Shown here piece by piece: positions 33,357 through 40,930 of a stretch of 64,000 nucleotides of DNA. A model generated the notes under the pieces. It was not told where the DNA came from and did not search any database. It worked only from the letters and a program-made list of their open reading frames with translations. The translations under genes were made by a program, and so were the position numbers. The stretch is from Mycolicibacterium peregrinum (lineage in GTDB: Bacteria > Actinomycetota > Actinomycetes > Mycobacteriales > Mycobacteriaceae). The DNA lies in contig NZ_LQPP01000027.1 of the NCBI RefSeq assembly GCF_002102345.1, positions 1-64,000 of the forward strand, in the 5' to 3' direction. Numbering within the stretch: the first letter of the stretch is position 1; each line of letters begins with the position of its first letter.

Positions 33357-34838
33357 ATGGGGGCGATCCGGCTCAGCGTGAGTTACGCGGCCAGACAGAT
33401 CTACGCGCAGACCACCGCGGCGGCTGCGGTGACGCTGGTGGTTCTGGCGCTCAGTCGTAACACCGTCGGTGATGCGCGCGAGCTGTTGACCCAGGCGAAT
33501 CTCGTAGCCCTGATCTCTCTGATGGTCGCGGCCGCGATCGTCGACACCGTCGTGGGTTGGGTCAATGTCCATCCGACGTTCAAATGGTTTGCCGCGGGGG
33601 AGAATCCCACGCCGCAACAGCAGCGCGCCGCCATGCGGATCGCACCGCGGCAGACCATCATCCAGTTCACCACCTGGGCGGTGAGCGCGCTCGTGTACAC
33701 GCTGCTGAACCTCGGTGCCGGGGGAGGCGTCGCCTACGTGATGGGCGGGGCGATCCTGTTCGGCGGTGTTGCGGCCGCCTGCATGGGATTCCTGGTGACG
33801 CAACGCATGTTGCGGCCGATCGTGGCCGCCTCGCTGACCGCGTCCTCGTCGACGATGGTGCGCATGCCCGGAGTGCTGGCCCGGCTGATCACCATCTGGA
33901 CCCTGTTCAGCGGACTGCCCCTGGCCGGTATCGCATTGATCGTATTGGCCCGCTCCAACGGCTGGTTCGTGCAGAAGACGGCGCCCGTCGAGGCAGCAGT
34001 GCTGGTGGTGGCCGTCATCTCGCTGGTCTTCGGACTTCGGTCGATGGTCCTGGTGGCGCGGTCGGTATCCGACCCGGTGGGAGAAGTCGTGCTCGCCATG
34101 AAAGCGGTCGAGCGCGGCTGGTCCGGTGTCTCGGTGAAAGTGTACGAATCGTCCGAGATCGGCCGGCTCCAGTACGGATTCAATCGGATGCTGGCCGGCC
34201 TGGCCGAGCGGAACCGGTTGCGCGACCTCTTCGGTCGCTATGTCGGCGTCGACGTGGCTCGCCACGCCTTGCAGCAGGGTGGGGCCGTGACCGGGGACGT
34301 CCGCGAGGCCGCCGTCCTCTACGTCGATCTGGTCGGCTCGACAGCCCTCGCTGCCTCACGCCCGCCCCAGGAGGTGGCGCAGCTGCTCAACGGCTTCTTC
34401 AAGATCGTGGTGGATACCGTCGAACGGCATCACGGGCTGATCAACAAGTTCGAGGGCGACGCCGTGCTGGCTGTCTTCGGTGCCCCGCTGCGGCTGGACA
34501 ATCCGGCGTCCTCGGCGCTGGCCACCGCGCGGGCACTGGTGCCACGCTTGCACCAGCTGCCGGATGTGGAGTTCGGCGTGGGTATTTCGTGCGGCTCGGT
34601 GTTCGCGGGAAACATCGGCGCCGAGAACCGCTACGAGTACACCGTGATCGGTGACGCCGTCAACGAAGCGGCGCGACTGGCCGACCAGGCCAAGGACCGC
34701 GAGTCGACAGTGTTGTGTTCGGGAAGCGCGCTGGCCCATGCCGATGCCGAAGAGGGCAGGCACTGGGCCGTGCGCGGCTCGACGGTACTGCGCGGCCGCT
34801 CGACGGCCACGGTGTTCGCCGAGCCCGTCACCGAATAG
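33357..34838 (+). CDS. Membrane class III adenylate cyclase with HAMP domain (Rv1318c type)
   Basis: A 493-residue protein with six hydrophobic segments (about 19-33, 48-68, 100-119, 127-147, 176-198, 212-236), then a HAMP-like linker (about 237-290) and a class III cyclase domain (about 300-493). Catalytic residues are visible: metal ligands D324 (YVDLVGST) and D368 (KFEGDAV), adenine-selecting K364 and D433 (VIGDAVNEAARL), N436 and R440. This is the layout of the Mycobacterium tuberculosis Rv1318c/Rv1319c/Rv1320c group. It would make cAMP in response to a membrane signal. A strong hairpin follows. Confidence 0.9.
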   Translation: MGAIRLSVSYAARQIYAQTTAAAAVTLVVLALSRNTVGDARELLTQANLVALISLMVAAAIVDTVVGWVNVHPTFKWFAAGENPTPQQQRAAMRIAPRQTIIQFTTWAVSALVYTLLNLGAGGGVAYVMGGAILFGGVAAACMGFLVTQRMLRPIVAASLTASSSTMVRMPGVLARLITIWTLFSGLPLAGIALIVLARSNGWFVQKTAPVEAAVLVVAVISLVFGLRSMVLVARSVSDPVGEVVLAMKAVERGWSGVSVKVYESSEIGRLQYGFNRMLAGLAERNRLRDLFGRYVGVDVARHALQQGGAVTGDVREAAVLYVDLVGSTALAASRPPQEVAQLLNGFFKIVVDTVERHHGLINKFEGDAVLAVFGAPLRLDNPASSALATARALVPRLHQLPDVEFGVGISCGSVFAGNIGAENRYEYTVIGDAVNEAARLADQAKDRESTVLCSGSALAHADAEEGRHWAVRGSTVLRGRSTATVFAEPVTE

Positions 34839-34852
34839 CGCGAGCAGACGCA

Positions 34853-34886
34853 AAACTGCCCCTTTTCACGTGAAAAGGGGCAGTTT
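34853..34886. terminator. Perfect 34-base palindrome, bidirectional terminator
   Basis: Each 17-base arm is perfectly complementary with no unpaired loop in the DNA: the left arm is 34853-34869, the right arm 34870-34886. The outer ends are A- and T-rich (AAACTG / CAGTTT). It sits between the convergent cyclase (stop 34838) and short acyl-CoA dehydrogenase (stop 34910) genes and can terminate both. Confidence 0.88.
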
Positions 34887-34909
34887 CATGTCTGTTCGGC
34901 AGAAGAACG

Positions 34910-35707
34910 TCAGAGCTGGGCCAGGCGGGGTACCGTGCCGCGGGCCCGCAGCCCGGCACCGGCCTTACGAGTGAGTTCCCTTGAGCTGCCAAGCAACCCG
35001 TCGAGCACCAGGGCCCGCTTCACGTGGTTGTGCAACTCGTGTTCCTCGGTGAACCCGATACCGCCGAGCACCTGCTGGCAGTGCTTGGCTGCGGTCAGCG
35101 CGGCCTTACCCGCGGCGGCCTTGGCCAGCAGCGAGTTCAGGTCGACATTGTCTGCGCCGGGCAAGCTCAGGGTCGCCTCGGCACCCTCGATGGCCACCAG
35201 CGTCTCGGCTAACCGGTGCCGCACGGCCTGGAAGGACGAGATCGGCTTGCCGAACTGGACCCGGTCCAGCGCGTGCTGTCGGGCCAGTGCGAGCATTGCC
35301 CGGGCCGAGCCGACGAGCCACCAGCCCAGCGCACGGCGGGCCTCCGAAACCCGGAGCAGCTGGCCGTCGGGTACCGGCCGCAGCGGCAGGCCACCCAGTG
35401 CCGGATTGCTGCTGTCAGTTCTTTCCCACACCACCCAGGTGCCACCGGCATACGGCATCGGCGGGGTGCCGCCGGGCAGGCCGCCGATGGTCTCGAGCAG
35501 CACATCGTTGAGAATCGACGCGTGCGAACCTGTTTCGCCCAGCAGCCGGAACACCAGTGGCAGGGCGGTCTCCGGCATGTCGGAGAGCATCTCGGCCCAG
35601 CCGAGTTCGGCCAGCGCGGCATCGAGTTCGGCGCCCGAGGCCGAAAGCATGGTCTTGCGCAGGGTGTCTTCGAGCAGGCCCAGTGATTCGGTATCCAAAT
35701 CCGTCAC
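34910..35707 (-). CDS. Short acyl-CoA dehydrogenase subunit
   Basis: A 265-residue protein matching the C-terminal two domains of acyl-CoA dehydrogenases: RVQFGKPISSFQAVRHRLAE, then QVLGGIGFTEEHELHNHVKR. It is about 110 residues shorter than a complete enzyme and lacks most of the N-terminal helical domain. In mycobacteria such short proteins pair with a full-length FadE to form alpha2beta2 heterotetramers, as in steroid side-chain degradation. The full-length partner is the adjacent gene at 35711. It is the last gene of the Rieske operon. Confidence 0.82.
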   Translation of the reverse strand: MTDLDTESLGLLEDTLRKTMLSASGAELDAALAELGWAEMLSDMPETALPLVFRLLGETGSHASILNDVLLETIGGLPGGTPPMPYAGGTWVVWERTDSSNPALGGLPLRPVPDGQLLRVSEARRALGWWLVGSARAMLALARQHALDRVQFGKPISSFQAVRHRLAETLVAIEGAEATLSLPGADNVDLNSLLAKAAAGKAALTAAKHCQQVLGGIGFTEEHELHNHVKRALVLDGLLGSSRELTRKAGAGLRARGTVPRLAQL

Positions 35708-35710
35708 GCC

Positions 35711-36844
35711 TCACTCCTTCCCGAGGTCCAGCAGTCGGCGCGCGATGATGTTGCGCTGCACTTCGGCAGTGCCGCCGTAGATGGTCGACGCCCGCGAGTA
35801 CAGGTACTCGGTGCGCCATTCGGAGTCTTCGAGTTCGATCACCCCTGGCAGCAGATTGCGGGCGGTGTCGTACAGCAGCTGTTCGGCGCCGGCCAGCAGC
35901 ACCTTGTCGATCGAGGTATCCGGCCCGAGCTTGTGTCCCTCGGCCAGCCGGTGCTGAGTTGCCGCCGAGCGGCAGCGCAGCGTGTGCAGGGCCAGATAGA
36001 CCTCACCGAGATCAGGATCCACCACCTGCCCTTGCCGTTTCACGGCTTCCACCAATGCGTCGAACCTCGAGTACAGGTAAGCGATGCGCTGCCAGAAGCA
36101 GGTCGAGCGTTCGTACGGCAGCAGGTCCATCGCCAGTTGCCACCCGTCGCCCGGATTGCCGAGCATCCGGCTCGCGTCGACCTCGACGTCGTCGAAGTAC
36201 ACCTCGCAGAACTCGTCCACATCATGCATGGTGTGCAACGGGCGCACCGTGATGCCGGGGGCGTCGGTGTCGACGAAGAACGCCGTGATCGCCTGATGGT
36301 TCGGCGTGTCCGCGTCGCCGGTGCGGGTCAGCAGGATGCACCGGTGCGAGTACTGCGCGAAGCTGGTCCAGACCTTCTGGCCGTTCACGATCCACTTGCC
36401 GTCCTCGCGCTGGACCGCGCGGGTGGTGAGCGAGGCCAGGTCGCTGCCCGAACCCGGTTCGGAGAACCCCTGGCACCACTGCTCTTCGCCGGACAGCAAT
36501 TTCGGCACCATCTCGGCAGCCAGCTCTTTGGGCGCGTAGTCGATCATGGTCGGCGCCAGCACTTCGAGCATCGAATACGGTCCGGGTTCGGCCAGCCGAC
36601 GACCCACGACTTCCTCGCCGACGATCGCACGCAGCATCGCCGGTCCGCCCAACCCACCCGCGTGTTCGGGCCAGCCGTAACGGCTCCAACCACCGTCGTA
36701 CAGGGCCTTCTGCACCCGGGCGAACTGGCGCATGTGACCTTCGAGTGAATGGTCGTCCGGCGGCGTCAGGTCATTGTCGGCGAGCCAATCCTGCAGCGCT
36801 GTACGGAAGGTCGCGGGATCGAACAGATCGCTACGCTCGCTCAT
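35711..36844 (-). CDS. Acyl-CoA dehydrogenase (full-length subunit)
   Basis: A 377-residue acyl-CoA dehydrogenase. Visible are QWCQGFSEPGSGSDLASLTT (FAD/substrate loop), WIVNGQKVWTSFAQ and the C-terminal STIYGGTAEVQRNIIARRLL. It would form the alpha,beta double bond of a CoA ester with FAD. It starts inside the end of the SnoaL-like gene (four-base overlap) and is followed after 3 bases by the short subunit gene, which suggests a heteromeric enzyme. Confidence 0.88.
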   Translation of the reverse strand: MSERSDLFDPATFRTALQDWLADNDLTPPDDHSLEGHMRQFARVQKALYDGGWSRYGWPEHAGGLGGPAMLRAIVGEEVVGRRLAEPGPYSMLEVLAPTMIDYAPKELAAEMVPKLLSGEEQWCQGFSEPGSGSDLASLTTRAVQREDGKWIVNGQKVWTSFAQYSHRCILLTRTGDADTPNHQAITAFFVDTDAPGITVRPLHTMHDVDEFCEVYFDDVEVDASRMLGNPGDGWQLAMDLLPYERSTCFWQRIAYLYSRFDALVEAVKRQGQVVDPDLGEVYLALHTLRCRSAATQHRLAEGHKLGPDTSIDKVLLAGAEQLLYDTARNLLPGVIELEDSEWRTEYLYSRASTIYGGTAEVQRNIIARRLLDLGKE

Positions 36845-37287
36845 CCGGCTTCCGGCCTGCCGATCGCATGCGGCCGGCCATGGTCGTGATCACCACTGCG
36901 CCGGATGAACGTCATCGCCCGGGTCTTGAGCCGCCAGCCCTCAGCGGTCCGCACGTAGGTGTCGCGGTAGTAGCCGATGCGCATGTCGTGCTTGGAGTGC
37001 TCGATGAAGCACAGCGGCTGGGTACCGGACGCGGTATCCGCCCCTTCGACCAGGTCGATCAGGGCGGTTCCGGTCATGAACAGGCCCTTGGGGGCGGCGT
37101 CCACCAGGACTGGGAAGCGATTCAGCGTGTAGGTCTCGCCGAATGCACTGTAGGTGCCGTCGGGCGTGAAAACACTGATGAGACCGTCGATGTCGCCCTG
37201 GGTGATGGTCACCGCGTACTTGGCGAGCACCTGCTGGATCTCGATGAGATCCTCGGTCCGCGTCGGGGAATCAGTTGATGTGCTCAT
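36841..37287 (-). CDS. SnoaL/NTF2-like fold protein
   Basis: A 148-residue small alpha+beta barrel protein of the NTF2/SnoaL type. The pattern EIQQVLAKYAVTITQGDIDG, then VFTPDGTYSAFGETY, and at the end GYYRDTYVRTAEGWRLKTR is typical. Members act as isomerases, dehydratases, hydrolases or subunits of ring oxygenases. It overlaps the amidohydrolase stop by 17 bases and the acyl-CoA dehydrogenase start by four. Its place in a Rieske operon suggests a ring intermediate as ligand. The reaction is unknown. Confidence 0.75.
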   Translation of the reverse strand: MSTSTDSPTRTEDLIEIQQVLAKYAVTITQGDIDGLISVFTPDGTYSAFGETYTLNRFPVLVDAAPKGLFMTGTALIDLVEGADTASGTQPLCFIEHSKHDMRIGYYRDTYVRTAEGWRLKTRAMTFIRRSGDHDHGRPHAIGRPEAG

Positions 37288-38491
37288 TGCGGAAGACCTT
37301 ACCGCCTTTCATTACAAAATCCACACGTTGTGTAACGGAGATGTCCTCGAGCGGATTGCCCGGCACCGCGATGATGTCGGCGAGCAGCCCCTCGGCCAGC
37401 CGTCCCCGGTCGGTGACGTTGATCAAGTCGGCGGCCACCACCGTGGCGGCGCGCAGCACCGCGGCAGGCGGCATGCCCCACTCCACCAGCGTGACGAGTT
37501 CGTCAGCGTTGCGGCCGTGCGGGATCGCCGGTGCGTCGGTACCGAGGGCGATCTTCACCCCGGCCTCATACGCCGCCTTGATCGAGGTCTCGGCCTTCGG
37601 AAACATCTCGGCTGCCTTGTCCTGCAGCACCTTCGGTGCCTTCGAGACATCCATGGCCTGGGCCAGGCGGCGCGTGGTGACCAGGAACCGATCGTTGTCG
37701 ACGAGCTTCTGGATGGCTTCGTCGTCCATCAGGAATCCGTGCTCGATGCAGTCGATGCCGCAGTCGACGGCGTGCTTGACGGCCTCGGCGCCGTGGGTGT
37801 GGGCCGCGACCCTCAGCCCGCGTCGGTGCGCCTCGTCGACGATGACGCGCAACTCTTCGTCGGAATAGTGTTGCGCCCCAGCCTCTCCGGTCAGCGACAT
37901 GACACCGCCTGAGCAGCACACCTTGATCAGCTGGGCGCCGTGCTTGATCTGGTACCGCACCGCCTTGCGGATCTCGTCGACCCCGTTGGCGATGCCCTCC
38001 TCGATGGTCAGTTCCAGCACGCCCGGCATGAAGGCCGCGAACATCGTGGGGTCCAGGTGCCCGCCGGTGGGCGTGATGGCGTGACCGGCGGGAATGATGC
38101 GGGGTCCGTCGATCCAGCCGGCGTCGATGGCCTTGCCCAGTGCGACGTCGAGCAGGTATCCACCGGTCTTGACGAACAATCCGAGGTTGCGCACCGTGGT
38201 GAACCCGGCGCGCAGGGTGCGGCGGGCGTTGCCCACCGCGCGCAGCACGCGGGTCGGGGGATCATCCTGCACCTGGGACAGGCCCGGGTTCTCACCCCGG
38301 CCGCCCATCAGCAGATTGACCTCCATGTCCATCAGGCCGGGCAGCAGGATCGAGTCACCAAGATCGATGACTTCACCTTCGGGTTCTCCACCAATGCCAA
38401 CTATGCGGTCTCCGTCGACACGGACAATGCCGGGACGAATGATCGTCCCGGCATCGACGTCGACAAGACCCGCAGCTTTGAGGGTCAGCAC
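37271..38491 (-). CDS. Amidohydrolase (imidazolonepropionase/prolidase-like) without the HxH motif
   Basis: A 406-residue amidohydrolase. The usual first metal motif after LPGLMDM is HxH but here reads E57-V-N59. Other elements remain: the lysine in QLIKVCCSGG, histidines in AAHTHGAEA and CIEHG, and the aspartate in ALGTDAPAIPHG. A one-metal site is possible. The open frame extends much further upstream, but GTG 38491 follows the stop of the preceding gene directly and matches the family start (VLTLKAAGLVDVDAG). The substrate is unknown. It sits in the Rieske operon. Confidence 0.78.
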   Translation of the reverse strand: MLTLKAAGLVDVDAGTIIRPGIVRVDGDRIVGIGGEPEGEVIDLGDSILLPGLMDMEVNLLMGGRGENPGLSQVQDDPPTRVLRAVGNARRTLRAGFTTVRNLGLFVKTGGYLLDVALGKAIDAGWIDGPRIIPAGHAITPTGGHLDPTMFAAFMPGVLELTIEEGIANGVDEIRKAVRYQIKHGAQLIKVCCSGGVMSLTGEAGAQHYSDEELRVIVDEAHRRGLRVAAHTHGAEAVKHAVDCGIDCIEHGFLMDDEAIQKLVDNDRFLVTTRRLAQAMDVSKAPKVLQDKAAEMFPKAETSIKAAYEAGVKIALGTDAPAIPHGRNADELVTLVEWGMPPAAVLRAATVVAADLINVTDRGRLAEGLLADIIAVPGNPLEDISVTQRVDFVMKGGKVFRNEHIN

Positions 38492-38493
38492 GA

Positions 38494-38823
38494 CTAAACC
38501 ACCGGCTCCTTGATGAGATTGATGTAGGCGGCACCGCTGTCGAGCACTCGCGGTTGCTTCCACACCTCGATCGGGAAACTGACCATGACGACCGACTGTC
38601 CGAGGTGCACCAGCGCCTTGGCGTCGTCCGGCATGCTCGCCAGCGGGAAGCGGGCATCGACGTAGACCATGATGTCCTCGAGGCGCGCCATGCCTGCGTC
38701 GTAGAGCTCCTGCATCTCGTCCATCGTCGAGTTGAGCCGCTTCTGGTAACGCTCCTCTTCGGTGGGCAGGCACCAGTCGCTGAACCGCTCCAGGTCGGCG
38801 AATTCTTCAGGCAACTTAGACAT
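38494..38823 (-). CDS. Small protein of unknown function in the Rieske operon
   Basis: A 109-residue protein (MSKLPEEFADLERFSDWCLP...), mainly helical by eye, with no motif I recognise. ATG 38823 was chosen because it overlaps the stop of the oxygenase gene by 8 bases and follows AAGGA. Upstream in-frame codons (to 38886) would run into the oxygenase gene. It lies exactly where a ring-hydroxylating oxygenase beta subunit gene often sits, but it is shorter than the usual ~170 residues and I see no similarity. Confidence 0.62.
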   Translation of the reverse strand: MSKLPEEFADLERFSDWCLPTEEERYQKRLNSTMDEMQELYDAGMARLEDIMVYVDARFPLASMPDDAKALVHLGQSVVMVSFPIEVWKQPRVLDSGAAYINLIKEPVV

Positions 38824-40168
38824 TTGCGGCATCCTTTTCTGCGGCCTTCTCACTCGGGGCGACGTGCTTGCCGTTGGTTGAGCCATTCCCGTTGGCCTTG
38901 GCTTCTTTGTACCGGTCGACGTAGTTGTGAGCGGTGTGGTGCAGGTGACGCAGCAGGATTTCCTGGTCGCACAGCGGGAAGTCGAGTACCGCGCGGGTAC
39001 CGATCTGCGTCTGGGTGGCTTCCAGTGTGTTGGCGTCCTGGAACGCGTACTCCTTGAACGTCACCGCGGCCAGTTCCTGAGACAGCCGTTCGCGCAGGTT
39101 CTTCGGCGGGACGAAGTACAGGTCGGCCTCGAAGATGTGGCTGTCCACCCCGGTGGGCCAGTAGTTGTAGGTCAGGTACCAGCCGGGCGCCCAGAAGAGC
39201 AGGGTGAAGTTCGGGAAGAACTCGAAAGAGTCCTGGCCCCAGGTGGAATGCCGGCCGGGATTGATCGCCGGCGGCAGCTCGTCGGGCAGGATGCCCTTGA
39301 TGTCGGGACGGTCCCACGGCCCGAACAGACCGCTGTGCAGGATGCGCTCGATGGGCTTGACCATCTTGAGGTCCTTGGGCGGGCTCATGCCACCCCAGGA
39401 CGAGATCATCGAGTGATCGCCCTTGATGTCGTAGTGCAGCGCCTCGAAGCCGAACTTGGCCAGCTTCTCGGCCTCCTCCTTCTCCGCCTGCTTCATGTGC
39501 AGGATCGGCGCGTGGTAGAACTCGACGAACGCGTCGATGAACAGCTTCCAGTTGGCCTTGATCTCCGAGCGGTAGCTGTAGTGCTCGGTCATCTCGTGGA
39601 ACGGATATCCCTTGAGACCCTCGGCGAACTCGCCCAGGTACTCCTCGAGCGACACCGCGTCGTCGTCGAAGTTGACGAAGATGAAGCCTTCCCACACCTC
39701 GCAGCGCACGGGCTTGAGCGGGTAGTCGGCCTTGTCGACGTCGAAGAACTCCTGCTCCTGCTGGATGAACGTCAGATCGCCCTTGAGGTCGTAACGCCAC
39801 GCGTGGTACTTGCAGACGAACTGCCGGCAGCTGCCGGAGACCTCTTCGCCCGGGTAGTCGTTCCACACCAGCTTGTTGCCGCGGTGCCGGCACAGGTTGT
39901 AGAAGGCACGGATCTGCTCGCCGTCGTTGACGATGATGATCGAGGTACCGGGACCGACCGACGGCAACTCACGGGTGATGTATCTGCCCTTCTTGGGAAT
40001 CAACTCCACCCGGCCCATCTGTAGCCAGGTCTTGCGGAAGATGGCCTGCTGCTCCAGCTTCCAGTGCTCGGGATCGATCGAATCCTCGTAGTTGACCGGG
40101 CCGGTGCCCAGTTCGGGCCAGTTCTCGGTCCAGCTGCCGGCATCCGGCTTCGGGAAGAACGCCATCAT
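38816..40168 (-). CDS. Rieske ring-hydroxylating oxygenase, alpha subunit
   Basis: A 450-residue oxygenase. The Rieske [2Fe-2S] ligands are C93-x-H95 and C119-x2-H122. The spacer between H95 and C119 is 23 residues, longer than the usual 15-17. The mononuclear iron site is in DAFVEFYHAPILH, with H219 and H224. It would dihydroxylate or monohydroxylate an aromatic or alicyclic ring. No beta subunit, ferredoxin or reductase gene is adjacent, so reducing partners must come from elsewhere. The C-terminal 30 residues are low-complexity (Asn, Gly, Lys, Ala, Glu). Confidence 0.9.
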   Translation of the reverse strand: MMAFFPKPDAGSWTENWPELGTGPVNYEDSIDPEHWKLEQQAIFRKTWLQMGRVELIPKKGRYITRELPSVGPGTSIIIVNDGEQIRAFYNLCRHRGNKLVWNDYPGEEVSGSCRQFVCKYHAWRYDLKGDLTFIQQEQEFFDVDKADYPLKPVRCEVWEGFIFVNFDDDAVSLEEYLGEFAEGLKGYPFHEMTEHYSYRSEIKANWKLFIDAFVEFYHAPILHMKQAEKEEAEKLAKFGFEALHYDIKGDHSMISSWGGMSPPKDLKMVKPIERILHSGLFGPWDRPDIKGILPDELPPAINPGRHSTWGQDSFEFFPNFTLLFWAPGWYLTYNYWPTGVDSHIFEADLYFVPPKNLRERLSQELAAVTFKEYAFQDANTLEATQTQIGTRAVLDFPLCDQEILLRHLHHTAHNYVDRYKEAKANGNGSTNGKHVAPSEKAAEKDAANV

Positions 40169-40190
40169 CTACCTCTACTTTCTTCTTGAG

Positions 40191-40748
40191 TTAGTGGCCG
40201 GATTCCGGCGCAATTCCAAAGGTGTTGTAAGCCATGGCCATCAGGCCATAGCCGCCGATCGTGAAGACCAGGTCCATGCGCTGGCGCTCGTCGAGGTGCT
40301 CGCTCAGGGCGGCCCAGGTGCCGTCCGAGATCTCCGCCTGTCCGTCGAGTTCGTCGACGGAGTCGAGCACCAACTGGTCGAGGGGAGTGGCACCTTCGCC
40401 AGTCGTGCTGCTCGCGATCCGCTCATCGGTGAGTCCCTCCGATTTGCCGATGAAAGCGTGATGCGTCCACTCGTATTCGCACTTCTTGCGATGGGCGATC
40501 CGCAGGATGGCGAGCTCACGCATCTGTGGATCCAGTGTCGAGCGGAACAGCAGGTGATTGCTGAACCGCAGGAACGCTTTGGTCAGCGTGGGGTGGCGGG
40601 CCAGCGTCGACAGCGCGGTGCCCGCGCCCTCGGGATTGAGCCGCTCCTCCGGAAGCATGACGGACAGTGCTCGTCGCACGTCGTCGTCCCACTCCTCGGC
40701 GGGCAAGGGGGCCAAGCGCACGGGGCGGTTCTCCTCTCGATGACCCAT
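40191..40748 (-). CDS. Carboxymuconolactone decarboxylase / AhpD-like family protein
   Basis: A 185-residue helical protein of the CMD family. The family motif region reads RELAILRIAHRKKCEYEWTH with a single C90 and H96. The AhpD-type CxxC pair is absent, so a peroxidase role is unlikely; a decarboxylase- or lactonase-like reaction on a ring-fission product is more plausible. ATG 40748 was taken; GTG 40751 directly before it is an alternative. It is the first gene of the minus-strand Rieske operon. Confidence 0.8.
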   Translation of the reverse strand: MGHREENRPVRLAPLPAEEWDDDVRRALSVMLPEERLNPEGAGTALSTLARHPTLTKAFLRFSNHLLFRSTLDPQMRELAILRIAHRKKCEYEWTHHAFIGKSEGLTDERIASSTTGEGATPLDQLVLDSVDELDGQAEISDGTWAALSEHLDERQRMDLVFTIGGYGLMAMAYNTFGIAPESGH

Positions 40749-40764
40749 CACCGACTCTCGGTTG

Positions 40765-40781
40765 CGAGAATCAGGTTCTCA
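40765..40781. promoter_or_regulatory. Palindromic operator (CGAGAAT-CAG-GTTCTCA)
   Basis: Inner arms GAGAA / TTCTC are intact. It lies 17 bases upstream of the start of the CMD-like gene, so it should control the minus-strand Rieske operon. Confidence 0.65.
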
Positions 40782-40886
40782 TTTCCGACTAAGAGGTTTC
40801 CACCTTTTGTGCCGATGGTCAACAAGAAGGCACGAGATTGCGTGGTGACCTGGCTAAATCTGCTCGTCAACGGCATCAGACATTGA

Positions 40887-40925
40887 TTCTCTCTAGACGA
40901 GAAGCTAGTTTTCTCCTATAGAGAA
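40887..40925. promoter_or_regulatory. Four alternating TTCTC/GAGAA half-sites
   Basis: Half-sites TTCTC (40887), GAGAA (40899), TTCTC (40911) and GAGAA (40921) alternate with start-to-start spacing of 12, 12 and 10 bases. The last half-site ends 5 bases before the GTG of the amidohydrolase at 40931. This is a compact variant of the palindrome family and probably the operator or overlapping promoter of the plus-strand operon. Confidence 0.55.
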
Positions 40926-40930
40926 CCAAT

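Noticed and set aside
38492..38773. N-terminal extension of the amidohydrolase frame
   Set aside because: It lies inside the small unknown gene and has no family similarity; the family start fits GTG 38491.
38494..38823. Ring-hydroxylating dioxygenase beta subunit
   Set aside because: The position fits, but the product is only 109 residues and shows no recognisable similarity.
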